DNA of 64,000 nucleotides from Tumebacillus avium (GTDB lineage: Bacteria > Bacillota > Bacilli > Tumebacillales > Tumebacillaceae), in NCBI RefSeq assembly GCF_002162355.1, contig NZ_CP021434.1, forward strand, positions 280,501-344,500. Reading direction: 5' to 3'. Shown here piece by piece: positions 6,157 to 15,568 of this stretch (its first letter is position 1; every line of letters begins with the position of its first letter). Made by a program: the position numbers and the translations under genes. The notes below the pieces were generated by a model that saw only the letters and a program-made list of their open reading frames with translations, was not told where the DNA came from and did no database searches.

Positions 6157-8956
6157 CCTTTTGCATCATTTTGTAGATCAGCGCAGCCGCTTCGCCGCGG
6201 TCGGTCACAGCCGACGGGCGAAGGTAGCCCTCAGAGCCGATCATGATCCCGGCTGCCGACAAGGTGTTAACTTTGTCGGTTGCCCATGACTGGATCTCCT
6301 TTGCGTCTTTAAAGGCGATCGGCGTGCCGCCTGCAGGCAGCTTTTGCTTGTATTTCAGCGCGTTGTAGATCATCACGGCGATCTGGTTGCGGTCGACAAA
6401 TTCTTCTGGGGCAAATGTCCCGGTGCCGGTGCCGCTCGCCAAGCCTGCGTTGACCGCCGCGCCGACTTTTTTCTCATACCAGGCGCCCGCTTTCACATCG
6501 TTGAACGGCGTTTTCGATACTGCATCCGAAATGCCCAGCGCATTGACGATCAGCGTCGCCGCCTGCGCGCGGGTCAGCCGGTCGGACGGCGCAAAATGGT
6601 CTTTGTCAACGCCTTGGACGATCCCTTTTGTCGCCAGGGTTTCGATCATCGAACGTCCCCAATGCTTCGCGATGTCCGGGAAGGTGACAACCGTTGGTTC
6701 AGGCGGCTTCTCCTTGTAGGTGCGTGCCGCGTAGACCACTTGCAGGTCGTTCAGGTACACGGTGCCGTTCAGGTCGGCTGCCGGGCTTTCCGCGACGAGG
6801 TCGAGGTAGTCGAGCTTGAGCGGGAAGGCAGCGCCTGCAGGGAACTTCAAAGTGACGTACTTCCAGCCGCTCCAGTTGATGCGGACTCCATTGGCCGCCT
6901 GGACGAACGTGCCGTCTCCCTTTTCGAAGGAGCCGATCAGCTTCAGCCCGGAGTTGTCCCCGTAGACCCACATGCCGATGCCAACCGGGTTGACGGCAGC
7001 GTTGTCATTTTTCGCCGGAAGCGTCAGCGTGTTCACCGGGTAAAAGACGAACTGCTTCATGCCGGAACCGGCGGCAAAACGGTAGTTGAGCGCTGTCGAA
7101 GCGGTGTACGGCGCTCTGAACTGCTGGGTGCTGGTGGTCAGCGTCCCCACATCGCCCCAGCGGTCGGTGCGCTTCCACAGCGTTGCGTTGTCGAGCTTGT
7201 CGACCGTCTTTTGCACATAGCCGATAAAGACGTTGGCGCTCGCCGTCTTCGTGCCGATCTTGGCGGTGACGGTGGTCATGCCGTTGCCCGACGACTGCGC
7301 GGCGGTAAACGTGCCGTTCACGACCGTGCCGTAGGTCGAGTTGGACAAACTCCACGTCAGCAACTCCGGCTTCAGGGTGATGATTTCACCTGCTACCGTC
7401 CCTTTGGTCGTAAAGGTGTACGTCTCGCCGCCGGCAAGATCGACCACACTCGGGGTCAGGGTCAGGGAATCAACGCTGCTGTAGACGGTGACCGGAATCT
7501 CCGTCTTGGCCGCCGGGTTGGTCGTCGACGCGGCGATGATCTTGCCGGTGCCGCCCGTCTTCGCGGCGAGGAACAGGCCGTTTTGCGTGACGTTGCCAAG
7601 CGTGGACGGCTCGACGGAGTACGTCACAGCTTCGCCCGGCAGCGGGTTGTAATTTTCATCAAGCACGGAGTATTTCTTGGTGAGCTGCTTCTGCTCGCCG
7701 ATGAACACTTTTACGCTCTCGCCCCAGTTGGTGACATTGGCGGGCGCGCCGAGCGGCGCGGTGCTGTAGACGAACAGGCCGTTGGCGATGCGGCGCTCAC
7801 GGCCGTCCGACGGGTCGTTGACGACGGTGGCCTGCGCGGCGCCCGGCAGGCGCACCACCATATCGGTCGAACCGCCGCCGTCGAGCAGCATGGCGTGGGC
7901 CAGACCGCGCGATTTCATGTAGTTCGCCGCCTGCACGTAGCTCAAGCCGATCGACTCGGACGTCCGCCCGTCGACGACGAGCTGCAGCATCCGTCTGCCG
8001 TCTGCCGTCACACCAACGCCGGTGATCGGGCCGCGGTAGGAGGAGGAATTCGGCAGCGGCGGGTTGGGATCGGCGTAGTACTGCCCATCTTTGAGCAGGA
8101 TCGGGCCGCCGCCGATCGCGTATTTCAGATTGGTGCTCGCAGGTGTCGTGCCGTACGCGAGGTTGATCAGATCGCCTTTTTGCATGTTTGCAGTGACGAA
8201 ATTGATCGGGCCGCTGCCTTGGGCGATCAGCTTCACATAGCCCTGCGGCGGCGCTTCGGTCACCGTTTTCATCGGGTCGATCGACGTGACTTTGTAGCTG
8301 TTGTCCGGCTGCTTCTGCATCGTGACGATGGTCGCGTTTGAGACCATCTCCCAGTAGCCGAGCTCCGGGGTCAGGAGCACCATCTCATTTGGATAGGAGA
8401 CCGGGTGTCCGTTTAATGCTTTGATCGAATAGGTTTTGCCATTGGTTGCTGTAACGGTGCCATTGAAAGCGTATTTTCCAATAATGACTTCATCATTAAA
8501 ACCGATGCCCAGCACGGCTGTCTGGTTGGGGTGGTGCACCAACTGCCCGTTTTGCACCGACATCCCCAGCGCCATGCCGGAAGATTCCGATTCATAAAAA
8601 TCGCCGTTGACGCCTGCGACCGCCCCGGTGCGGCGGGCCATGCCCGAAACCGTCTCGTTCGTTTCGTTCTCCAGCTTGTCCCCTGACATCACCGTCTTCA
8701 CTTCCACGTTGGGATCGGTCAGGTTGACCCATGTTTCGTGCAGAACGATAGGGCCGCTGGTCGTGTCGTAGTTGATCGTCTGGTAGGTGACGCCTTTGGT
8801 CACGATCATCTGCTTGCTCTCCGTTTTGGACACGATCTCCGGCCAGGAATAGATCTGTCCGGCCGTCGCGGCAAATGCGCCGCTCGTCGTACCCAAGATC
8901 ATCGAGAGCCCAAGCAGCATCGCGTGCGCCTTCTTCAGCCCTTGCTTGATCTTCAC
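6143..8956 (-). CDS. Secreted phosphodiester glycosidase with three SLH domains
   Basis: A 937-residue exported protein. Residues 1-30 form a signal peptide ending in AFA. About 60-400 match the phosphodiester glycosidase (NAGPA/DUF2233) family, with GVNGDFYES, AIGGGPILL, LVVDGR and LLDGGGSTDM blocks. A bacterial Ig-like region (about 405-580) and a beta-sandwich region follow. The last 170 residues hold three S-layer homology repeats (starting FPDIAKHW, FNDVKAGAW and FKDAKEIQSW), which bind pyruvylated wall polymer. It probably trims cell-surface glycans while fixed to the wall. The GTG at 8956 follows AGGAG by about ten bases. Confidence 0.88.
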   Translation of the reverse strand: MKIKQGLKKAHAMLLGLSMILGTTSGAFAATAGQIYSWPEIVSKTESKQMIVTKGVTYQTINYDTTSGPIVLHETWVNLTDPNVEVKTVMSGDKLENETNETVSGMARRTGAVAGVNGDFYESESSGMALGMSVQNGQLVHHPNQTAVLGIGFNDEVIIGKYAFNGTVTATNGKTYSIKALNGHPVSYPNEMVLLTPELGYWEMVSNATIVTMQKQPDNSYKVTSIDPMKTVTEAPPQGYVKLIAQGSGPINFVTANMQKGDLINLAYGTTPASTNLKYAIGGGPILLKDGQYYADPNPPLPNSSSYRGPITGVGVTADGRRMLQLVVDGRTSESIGLSYVQAANYMKSRGLAHAMLLDGGGSTDMVVRLPGAAQATVVNDPSDGRERRIANGLFVYSTAPLGAPANVTNWGESVKVFIGEQKQLTKKYSVLDENYNPLPGEAVTYSVEPSTLGNVTQNGLFLAAKTGGTGKIIAASTTNPAAKTEIPVTVYSSVDSLTLTPSVVDLAGGETYTFTTKGTVAGEIITLKPELLTWSLSNSTYGTVVNGTFTAAQSSGNGMTTVTAKIGTKTASANVFIGYVQKTVDKLDNATLWKRTDRWGDVGTLTTSTQQFRAPYTASTALNYRFAAGSGMKQFVFYPVNTLTLPAKNDNAAVNPVGIGMWVYGDNSGLKLIGSFEKGDGTFVQAANGVRINWSGWKYVTLKFPAGAAFPLKLDYLDLVAESPAADLNGTVYLNDLQVVYAARTYKEKPPEPTVVTFPDIAKHWGRSMIETLATKGIVQGVDKDHFAPSDRLTRAQAATLIVNALGISDAVSKTPFNDVKAGAWYEKKVGAAVNAGLASGTGTGTFAPEEFVDRNQIAVMIYNALKYKQKLPAGGTPIAFKDAKEIQSWATDKVNTLSAAGIMIGSEGYLRPSAVTDRGEAAALIYKMMQKAGLL

Positions 8957-9036
8957 CGTTTTCTCTCTCCTATCAACCTATTTACAATGGTTTCAGGATA
9001 CTAGATTCTGGGTATGAAGACCATAGGCTGATAGCC

Positions 9037-9075
9037 TTAAAAAGGAACAAGCATGCCCGATACTCCGGCATGCTT
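9037..9075 (-). terminator. Intrinsic terminator of the M48 protease gene
   Basis: Nine-base arms (9067-9075 and 9049-9057) enclose a nine-base loop. On the minus strand a broken T run (TTGTTCCTTTTT) follows. Confidence 0.75.
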
Positions 9076-9087
9076 GCGATCTTTCAT

Positions 9088-10365
9088 TTATTTCGCTTTT
9101 TGCTCTTTGCCCATCTGTTCGAGGTCGCGGATGCGCTCGGAGAGGGTCGGATGCGAGTAGAGCAGGATCTTCACGAGCGGCGACGGATTGGGATCGGACA
9201 GCGAGAGGCGGGACAGCTTCTGGAACGAGGTGATGCCAGACTGCACATCGCCGTCGGTAATCTCCACCGCATAGCGGTCGGACGCCTGCTCATGCACGCG
9301 CTGCATGTAATTTTCCGCCGGTCCGACGAGGAAGCTCAGCAGGCTCAGCACCAACAAGGCAACCGGAAGCGCTGCCAGGTCATGCTCCCCTTTCAAGCCC
9401 CACACGCCGCCCATAAAGCGCACGACTCGCGGATAGAGCAGCGATGTGAGATAGAACAAGGCGAGCATGACGACCAGCGACCCGGCCAGCCCCCACAGCA
9501 TGTGGTGCATGACGTAGTGGCCCATCTCGTGGCCCATGATGAAAAGAATCTCTTCATCATCGAGCTTGTTCAGCGTCGTGTCCCACAGCACGATCCGGGC
9601 ACTTGGTCCGATGCCGTTGACATAGGCGTTCAAGGCGTTGGTCTTCTTGGACATGTCAACTTCATAGACGTTCTCGCTCGGAATGTTCGCCTTATGCGCG
9701 AGATCGATGATTTGCGCTTTTAACTGCTGGTCTTGCAGTGGCTTGAAATCGTTGTACAGCGGGTCGAGCACCACCGGCTGAATGACGATCAGAAACAGCA
9801 AAAGCGGCACGGTCGCCGTCCACAGCCACAGCCACCAGCGCTTGGGGCTCTTTTTGACGATCAGATAGGCGATCCAGATCACCGGAATCGTCATCAGCGT
9901 GGAGATGCCAAAGTCGAGGAACAGCTCAGAAAACCAGGCGGACGGCGTCATGTTCGAGACCCCGTAGTTGACATCGATCATGTGCCGGTACCACGCCAGA
10001 GGCAGTTCGAGCAGGGTCGTGGCCAGTTGGAACAGCACGGTATACACGGTGACTTGCCCAAAAGTTGACCTCTTAAACAATTTGACTGCCGTATCCCGGA
10101 ATCGGCCGGAGAGACCTGCCGCAAGCACGAACAGGAGGATCACCCATTCAAAGCCGAGATCTGCAAAATAGAGCGCTTCTTTGATCCGCGAAAAGTCTAC
10201 CGTCCGTTTGTACTCCGCTTCCGACATAAACGACAGCGGATGCGCCTGTTCGCCTTTGACCACTGGAGTGACCACGCTTGCGTCGTTGTACACGTAGTGA
10301 GCGGTCCACAAACTGGCGAGCAAAATCAAAAAACAGAGCGGGAGCGTCAAGTAGGCGCGTTTCAT
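9088..10365 (-). CDS. M48 family membrane metalloprotease (Ste24/HtpX type)
   Basis: A 425-residue multi-spanning membrane protease of the CAAX-prenyl-protease/Ste24 family. The zinc motif is HEMGH in the block FIMGHEMGHYVMHH, with a downstream third ligand expected near ENYMQRVHEQASDRYAVE. An N-terminal helix and about six further hydrophobic segments surround it. In bacteria these proteases usually deal with membrane-protein quality control. The ATG at 10365 is preceded by GGGGGGAGAG; the longer frame to 10413 lacks a ribosome site. It is divergent from the thioesterase gene. Confidence 0.88.
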   Translation of the reverse strand: MKRAYLTLPLCFLILLASLWTAHYVYNDASVVTPVVKGEQAHPLSFMSEAEYKRTVDFSRIKEALYFADLGFEWVILLFVLAAGLSGRFRDTAVKLFKRSTFGQVTVYTVLFQLATTLLELPLAWYRHMIDVNYGVSNMTPSAWFSELFLDFGISTLMTIPVIWIAYLIVKKSPKRWWLWLWTATVPLLLFLIVIQPVVLDPLYNDFKPLQDQQLKAQIIDLAHKANIPSENVYEVDMSKKTNALNAYVNGIGPSARIVLWDTTLNKLDDEEILFIMGHEMGHYVMHHMLWGLAGSLVVMLALFYLTSLLYPRVVRFMGGVWGLKGEHDLAALPVALLVLSLLSFLVGPAENYMQRVHEQASDRYAVEITDGDVQSGITSFQKLSRLSLSDPNPSPLVKILLYSHPTLSERIRDLEQMGKEQKAK

Positions 10366-10451
10366 CGTCTCTCCCCCCTTTCGTTCTTCTTGTCCACACT
10401 CCATCCTATGCACCCGTCATGGTAGGATAGAAGCAAAGGAGGCGTACGCGA

Positions 10452-10844
10452 ATGAAAGTTTCTTTAGACATTGTGGTTCGTTCGACCGAAATTGATGTGA
10501 ACGGACATGTGAACAACGCCAAATATCTGGAGTACCTCGAATGGGGCCGTGAAGAATGGTACGAGCGATCCGACCTGCATTATGATGAGTTCACCAAGCT
10601 TGGCGTGCAGACCGTGACGGTGAACATCAACATCAACTACCGCAAAGAATGCAAGCAAGGCGACCTCTTGAAGATCACCACGACGCCCGAGCGGATGGGC
10701 AACACGTCGTACTCACTGAAGCAGGAGATCCACAACCAGAGCGGCGAACTGGTCGCCGATGCGATCGTCACATCGGTCGCAATGGACATCGAGACCCGCA
10801 AAGGCCGCCCAGTGCCGGACGCGCTGCGCAAGCTGTTTGCGTAA
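10452..10844 (+). CDS. Acyl-CoA thioesterase, 4HBT hotdog fold
   Basis: A 130-residue single hotdog-fold protein of the YbgC/FadM 4-hydroxybenzoyl-CoA thioesterase group. The diagnostic block TEIDVNGHVNNAKYLEYLEW carries the catalytic Asp-x-x-x-His pattern at residues 15-20. It probably hydrolyses fatty acyl-CoA in the cytoplasm. AAAGGAGG precedes the ATG by ten bases. A strong terminator follows, so it is likely a single-gene unit; the promoter must lie in the short divergent gap with the M48 gene. Confidence 0.88.
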   Translation: MKVSLDIVVRSTEIDVNGHVNNAKYLEYLEWGREEWYERSDLHYDEFTKLGVQTVTVNININYRKECKQGDLLKITTTPERMGNTSYSLKQEIHNQSGELVADAIVTSVAMDIETRKGRPVPDALRKLFA

Positions 10845-10869
10845 CATTTTCAGATTCGCTGTCACAAAG

Positions 10870-10917
10870 TCCCCCTTGGCGGTGTCTTCCCTGTGAAGAT
10901 GCCGGAGGGGGATTTTT
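10870..10917 (+). terminator. Terminator whose 3' arm holds the next gene's ribosome site
   Basis: TCCCCCT pairs with AGGGGGA, GGC with GCC and GTCTTC with GAAGAT, and TTTTT follows. The GGAGG used by the ABC ATPase start at 10919 lies inside the 3' arm. It ends the thioesterase transcript and may also mask translation of read-through RNA. Confidence 0.8.
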
Positions 10918-10918
10918 G

Positions 10919-11866
10919 ATGCAGCCTTTGCTGGAAGTCAAACAATTGAGCAAAACATACGGCGGGCGTACTGTCGTGCAAGATCTGGATATGACCATTT
11001 ATCCCGGTGACATCTACGGGTTCCTCGGGCCAAACGGCGCCGGGAAAACGACGACGATCCGGATGATCCTGGGTCTGATTCAAAAGTCGGGCGGCGAGAT
11101 TTTATTTGCCGGACAGAAGATGGAAGAGCTGCGCGACCCGTTTGCCGAGATCGGCTGTCTCGTCGAAGCGCCGGGGCTGTACCCGAACCTGACGGGTCGG
11201 CAGAATCTCGCCTTGTTCCAAAAGCTGCGCAAAAAGCAGGACAAGGCGCGGATGGAAGAGCTCTTGGAGATGGTTGACCTGAAACAAGCGGCCGACCAGA
11301 AAGTCAAAGCGTATTCGCTGGGCATGAAGCAGCGTCTGGCGATCGCCATCGCCCTGCTGCCCAACCCGCGGCTGCTCGTGCTCGACGAGCCGACCAACGG
11401 GCTGGACCCGGCAGGCATCCGCGAGATGCGCGCCTTTTTGAAAAAGCTGGCCGGGCAGGGCATGACGATCCTGATCTCGTCCCACCTGCTCGATGAGATC
11501 GAAAAAGTGGCGACCCGCCTGTGCATCATTCACGGCGGCAAGCAGGTGCTGGAAGCGCCGTTGGAGCAGCTGTTGCAATCACACCGCGACTTGGAGATCG
11601 TGACCGCACAGCCGCAAGCGGTGTTTACGTTTGTCACAGGCTGGCTGAAAGCTCGCGGCCATTCGGCAACAACTCGCCTCGCCGACGGAAAAGTGCTGAT
11701 CGAAAGCTTCCCTGACGATTCGGCGCTGCTCAATGCGGCGATGGTGCAAAGCGGGCTGCCGATCTCGGAGCTGCGCATGCAAAGCTCGCGACTGGAAGAC
11801 ATGTTTATGACGATCACCGAAGGAGGACAAGCGCATGTGGGCCGTGTGGCAGGCGGAAGCGTATAA
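10919..11866 (+). CDS. ABC exporter ATP-binding protein, BcrA-like
   Basis: A 315-residue ABC ATPase of the DrrA/BcrA class: Walker A GPNGAGKTT near residues 40-48, signature YSLGMKQR, Walker B LLVLDEPTNGLD and a switch His in ISSHLLDE, with a C-terminal regulatory extension. The long upstream frame is antisense noise; the ATG at 10919 follows GGAGG in the hairpin arm. Its end overlaps the permease start by 32 bases. The pair is a minimal exporter, often used for peptide or antibiotic efflux, but the substrate is unknown. Confidence 0.88.
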   Translation: MQPLLEVKQLSKTYGGRTVVQDLDMTIYPGDIYGFLGPNGAGKTTTIRMILGLIQKSGGEILFAGQKMEELRDPFAEIGCLVEAPGLYPNLTGRQNLALFQKLRKKQDKARMEELLEMVDLKQAADQKVKAYSLGMKQRLAIAIALLPNPRLLVLDEPTNGLDPAGIREMRAFLKKLAGQGMTILISSHLLDEIEKVATRLCIIHGGKQVLEAPLEQLLQSHRDLEIVTAQPQAVFTFVTGWLKARGHSATTRLADGKVLIESFPDDSALLNAAMVQSGLPISELRMQSSRLEDMFMTITEGGQAHVGRVAGGSV

Positions 11867-12584
11867 GTATTTCAAAACGAAACTCTGGTGGGGCACGTTG
11901 CTGTTGATCGCAGTACCGCCCCTGCTCAATCTGCTGCTCTGGATCGAGCAGATGAGCCGCGAACCGCAGTTTGTGCTGACTTTTGCTGAGGCCAGTCAGC
12001 AGAATCTGTTCCTGATCGCGATCCTGTTTGGGCCGCTGGTGGTCTGTCTGCTCAGCACGCTCTCGATCACTTCGGAAACGCAAAACGGGACGCTGCGCTA
12101 TGTGCTGACTTCGCAGATCAAGCGCTGGCAACTGGTGCTTGGCAAAGCGCTGTGGGTGCTGGCCTGGAACTCGCTCCTGCTCCTGTTCGCCTACTTGCTG
12201 AACCTCGCCCTCGCCGCCATGTTTGGCGCGAGCGGCACGATTCCTTTTGTCGATACGCTGTTGTCATGGCTGGTGCTGTCCGCATCGCTGGCGGCGATGA
12301 TTCCCGTCTATCTGCTGATGTCGCTGTTGATCCCGAACTTTTTTGTGCCGGTCGGGTTTGCTCTGGTCGGGACATTCCTCGGGTTGATCTTATCGTCTTC
12401 AAAATATATCGCGATCTATCCGTTTACCTCGTCGACCATCTTCCTGATGCTGCTGCAAGGAGATAAACTGGAGATGGAATTGGTCGGCACGCTGCCGGTC
12501 TGGATCGGCGTGTTGTGCACGTTGGGGATCGGCGGGCTGCTGCTGACGACGATCTTGTTTCAGCGTAAAGACGTCGCGCATTGA
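11835..12584 (+). CDS. ABC-2 type permease of the BcrA-like exporter
   Basis: A 249-residue membrane protein with six hydrophobic segments (about 20-38, 58-80, 100-125, 140-165, 172-190 and 220-242) and the ABC-2 style loop TSETQNGTLRYVLTSQIKRWQ. AGGAGG lies eight bases before the ATG, inside the ATPase gene, so the two are coupled. It forms the membrane channel for the preceding ATPase. Similar permeases serve lantibiotic or bacitracin immunity, but no peptide gene is next to it. Confidence 0.85.
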   Translation: MWAVWQAEAYKYFKTKLWWGTLLLIAVPPLLNLLLWIEQMSREPQFVLTFAEASQQNLFLIAILFGPLVVCLLSTLSITSETQNGTLRYVLTSQIKRWQLVLGKALWVLAWNSLLLLFAYLLNLALAAMFGASGTIPFVDTLLSWLVLSASLAAMIPVYLLMSLLIPNFFVPVGFALVGTFLGLILSSSKYIAIYPFTSSTIFLMLLQGDKLEMELVGTLPVWIGVLCTLGIGGLLLTTILFQRKDVAH

Positions 12585-12618
12585 ACATACTACCTTCCAT
12601 TAGAAGGGAGGGTTCTGC

Positions 12619-13149
12619 ATGCGCCGCATCCTCTTGGGATTCGCGCTGCTCCTGCTGGCGACGGCCCGGCCTGCTCTGGCGGAAGGCACCGTCCAGCCGC
12701 TGGAAGACGGACTGTATGCGTTCAACAGCGTCGACACGCGGCACGGGCCGCAATGCGTGGAGTATGCGGAGCGCTACTACGTGACGCGTTACCCCGGCAC
12801 ATTCCCCTACCACAACTCGGGGCCAGGCGCCTATGACATCTGGGAAGGGATCGCCGATGCGAAAGACGTCGGCGGCTGGGCAGCGTATCGCCAGCATTTT
12901 TCAGCGTATGAAAATGGCACGACCTGCCCCCAGCCGGAGGACATGCTGCTCTATGACCGCACGCGCGGCTATGGATGGGGACATGTCGCGATCATCGCCG
13001 AAGTGTACCCGGCCACCGTCGTGATCCTTGAGCAAAATTACGGGCACGATACGTTGCGGGTCATTCCGATGGTCGAGCACCGCATTCTCGACCGCGGTGT
13101 GAAAGGCGTGGTGCGTTTAAAAGCGAACGATGCGCAGAACGAAACATAA
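12619..13149 (+). CDS. Secreted CHAP-domain amidase/peptidase
   Basis: A 176-residue protein with a signal peptide (residues 1-21, ending ALA). A CHAP domain follows: catalytic Cys in GPQCVEYAERYY, His in WGHVAIIAEV and a polar residue in VILEQNYG. The order and spacing are those of CHAP cysteine amidases, which cut peptidoglycan cross-links or glutathionylspermidine-like amides. Being exported, a wall role is most likely. The ATG follows AGAAGGGAGG. It lies 34 bases after the ABC permease and may share its transcript. Confidence 0.82.
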   Translation: MRRILLGFALLLLATARPALAEGTVQPLEDGLYAFNSVDTRHGPQCVEYAERYYVTRYPGTFPYHNSGPGAYDIWEGIADAKDVGGWAAYRQHFSAYENGTTCPQPEDMLLYDRTRGYGWGHVAIIAEVYPATVVILEQNYGHDTLRVIPMVEHRILDRGVKGVVRLKANDAQNET

Positions 13150-13151
13150 AC

Positions 13152-13190
13152 AAAAGGAATGCTGGCCGTCACAGGCTCAGCATTCCTTTT
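13152..13190 (+). terminator. Bidirectional terminator between convergent genes
   Basis: Thirteen-base arms (13152-13164 and 13178-13190) with A and T runs on both sides. It serves the CHAP gene and, on the minus strand, overlaps the 3' end of the phosphotransferase gene. Confidence 0.88.
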
Positions 13191-14130
13191 TTAGTTCCAG
13201 ATAGGCACGGCGAATCCAACTGGTCTTGTGCAGCAGGATCTGTTCAATCTCCGCTTGGGAGAGATGCCCGTTTCGGTATTTCCAAAGCTCAAAGCCTAGC
13301 ATCATCAAGGTGTTATCGAGCATGCAGGCGGTAAACGCCCGGTCAAAATCGGCAGTCACTGCCCAGCCCCGCTGTTGCAGCTCGCGGCGAAATGCGGTCA
13401 AGGCAAAAACATGCAGCTCATCATCCAGCACGTCCTGCAGCAGGATCGACAAGTCGCGCTGCGGCACAGCCAGCGAAGCGTATTCCCAGTCGATCAGGCG
13501 GATGCGCCCGTCATCGAGCAGGATGTTCTCCATGTGCGGGTCGCCGTGCGTAAACGTCTGCTGCCCGGCGACATACTCCGGGTAGCGCGGGTAGAAAAAC
13601 GCTTCGATCTCGCGCAGCTCCGCGATCAGCCCTTCGTCCACGCCCGGCAACCTGCCCTTTTGTGCTTCCAGTTCCCGAAACGCATCCTGCGCAAAATCGA
13701 TCGAGGAGTGAAACGGGTACGGAGACACGACCCCCGCCGCTTCCCATTCCCTGCTTGCCCCGGCCAGCGACGCATGCAGGTCGGCCAGCAGCGTCACCAC
13801 CTCCGCCAGCAGTTCGCGTTTGGCAGCCGGGCCGCTTTTTTGAAAAAGGGGCTTGAGCGCCGTCCCCGCTTCTTCGATCAGAATCCCAACTTCCGGCACG
13901 ATGCCGTACAGCTTCGGCACCCCGTGCGGTAAAAGCGGCACCACCCGTTCGTAAAAGGACAGCTCTCCGCTCCGGCCCGGCGCAAACTGCTTGTAGACAG
14001 CCCGCAGCTCACCACCCGTCTCATCGCGCAGGCGCAGGCGGAACAGCGAGCCTGTAAAGCCGCCCTGCACCTGCTCCCGAGTGAGCAGTTCCCACCCTTT
14101 TTCTTGAATCAATGCTTGCAATCGGTCCAT
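13177..14130 (-). CDS. Aminoglycoside-phosphotransferase-like kinase
   Basis: A 317-residue member of the APH/choline kinase fold. The catalytic loop is FTHGDPHMENILLD (Asp and Asn of HGDxxxxN) and the metal site is RLIDWEYAS. An N-terminal lobe with VYKQF supplies the ATP lysine. The ATG at 14130 follows GAGGG by eight bases; 13 in-frame codons further upstream look spurious. Small-molecule phosphorylation is the family role, but the substrate cannot be told from the sequence. Calling it a resistance gene would go beyond the evidence. Confidence 0.8.
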   Translation of the reverse strand: MDRLQALIQEKGWELLTREQVQGGFTGSLFRLRLRDETGGELRAVYKQFAPGRSGELSFYERVVPLLPHGVPKLYGIVPEVGILIEEAGTALKPLFQKSGPAAKRELLAEVVTLLADLHASLAGASREWEAAGVVSPYPFHSSIDFAQDAFRELEAQKGRLPGVDEGLIAELREIEAFFYPRYPEYVAGQQTFTHGDPHMENILLDDGRIRLIDWEYASLAVPQRDLSILLQDVLDDELHVFALTAFRRELQQRGWAVTADFDRAFTACMLDNTLMMLGFELWKYRNGHLSQAEIEQILLHKTSWIRRAYLELKKEC

Positions 14131-14152
14131 CTCTACACCCTCTTCATTCGCC

Positions 14153-14186
14153 AAAAAGGCTGCCCGCAATCACGCAGGCAGCCTTT
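14153..14186 (-). terminator. Intrinsic terminator downstream of the 71-aa gene
   Basis: Ten-base arms AAAGGCTGCC and GGCAGCCTTT (14177-14186 and 14055+100-14164) followed by TTTTT on the minus strand. Confidence 0.85.
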
Positions 14187-14201
14187 CGTACGCAGTCAAA
14201 A

Positions 14202-14417
14202 TTATTGAAAATGGCGGTGTCCTTCGCCTGCTTGCTCAACTCGTTGCGCCCAGTTGAGAAAGTCTTTTCCGTTGATCAGCTCGGTGTCATCCGTGTAGTG
14301 GGAGTCCAGTTTGCCGCGATGCACCAGTTCCTGCACGTCAGCAACGGTGATTCCCGCACGGTCTGCCAGTTCAAACAGCGTATACTGCCTGTCGCGATGA
14401 ATGCCTCTCGTCTCCAT
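14202..14417 (-). CDS. Small protein with a possible helix-turn-helix
   Basis: A 71-residue acidic-basic mixed protein. The centre (YTLFELADRAGITVADVQELVHRGKL) reads like a MerR- or excisionase-type helix-turn-helix. AAAGGGG precedes the ATG and a clear terminator follows, so it is a stand-alone transcription unit. No Cys or membrane segment. It may be a small DNA-binding regulator; the target is unknown. Confidence 0.65.
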   Translation of the reverse strand: METRGIHRDRQYTLFELADRAGITVADVQELVHRGKLDSHYTDDTELINGKDFLNWAQRVEQAGEGHRHFQ

Positions 14418-14500
14418 GGGCCGTTCCCCTTTGCAAGAGAGTTTACCACGGGTGTGTACCCTCTCTTAACATACCGACCGGAGAACGGAAATATGCGAAT

Positions 14501-15439
14501 CTACTTCAGCACAACATCCCCTTGAAACAGCGGATGTTCCTGCACGTATTTGGAGATCAGCGGATCAACCGCCTCTTTCGACGCGATCGTCCAGGAAGCG
14601 AGATGGGTGCCGCATTCGACCGCCTGCTGCAGCGAATGGCCGTGCACCAAGCCAAATACAGTGCCGGCAAAAAACGAATCGCCGGCACCGGTGGTGTCGA
14701 TGACCTTGGTCGGGACGACCGGCACGTAACCAAATGCATCGGTGGCGCGGTTGTAGAAGACAGAGCCTTGTGCGCCCATCGTGATCACCGACGTCTTCAG
14801 GCCGCCTGCGGTCAAGTCGCGGGCTGCCAGTTTCGCCTCTTCGATCGAAGTGATCGAGATGCCGTAGACTTCTTCAACTTCCTGCTGATTGCAGATGAAC
14901 ATCGCCATATCGTCGATCAGCGAGCGCTTGCCCATCAACACATCGAGGTTGCCGACGATGCCGTATACCGGCACATTATATTGTTTCGCCCACGCGAAGA
15001 TCGCCTGCACGACCAGATCGTTCAGGTCGAGCTCGACGACAACCGCGTCGGAGTTCTTCACGATCTCTTCCCCCTGGCGCAGGAGCAAATCTTCCAGCTT
15101 GGACAGGTCCGGTTTTTGCGAGACGGAAGCGACCAACGAGCCGGCGCCGTCGAGGATCGCCAGCCACTGCCCCATGCCGTTGTCCGTTTTCACCATCCGC
15201 GATGTCTTGATGCCGATGCTCTCCAGTCGCGCTGCGACCTCTTCCCCCTGTGCGGTGTTGGCTACCGAGGAGATAAACTCCACGCTGCCGCCCGCGCGGC
15301 CGATCGCTTCCGCTACGTTGCGGCCGACGCCGCCGTGTGCAAATTCAACATGACCGACGTTTTTTGTATCAGAATTGACCTTGCCGTTCGCATAACCCTT
15401 AATGTCTACGAATACGGTGCCGATCACTGTAATCGCCAA
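14501..15439 (-). CDS. PfkB-family sugar kinase
   Basis: A 312-residue ribokinase-like enzyme. The N-terminal PfkB signature is AHGGVGRNVAEAIGRAG and the C-terminal one is DTTGAGDSFFAG, containing the catalytic Asp. It phosphorylates a sugar or nucleoside with ATP; the substrate is not clear. The GTG at 15454 sits on the GGGGGA that best serves as ribosome site for a TTG at 15439, so the TTG is preferred; the difference is five residues. No operon partner is evident. Confidence 0.85.
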   Translation of the reverse strand: MAITVIGTVFVDIKGYANGKVNSDTKNVGHVEFAHGGVGRNVAEAIGRAGGSVEFISSVANTAQGEEVAARLESIGIKTSRMVKTDNGMGQWLAILDGAGSLVASVSQKPDLSKLEDLLLRQGEEIVKNSDAVVVELDLNDLVVQAIFAWAKQYNVPVYGIVGNLDVLMGKRSLIDDMAMFICNQQEVEEVYGISITSIEEAKLAARDLTAGGLKTSVITMGAQGSVFYNRATDAFGYVPVVPTKVIDTTGAGDSFFAGTVFGLVHGHSLQQAVECGTHLASWTIASKEAVDPLISKYVQEHPLFQGDVVLK

Positions 15440-15568
15440 GGTAAAGTCCCCCACTTTTAGCTGAATATAGTAGTCTCACATTGGATACTTGTGACTCTAT
15501 TATACTTGACTCTTTCACAAATCCCTACTCATTTTTGCACATTACAAAAAAGAGGTAAAGAGTCTGTA

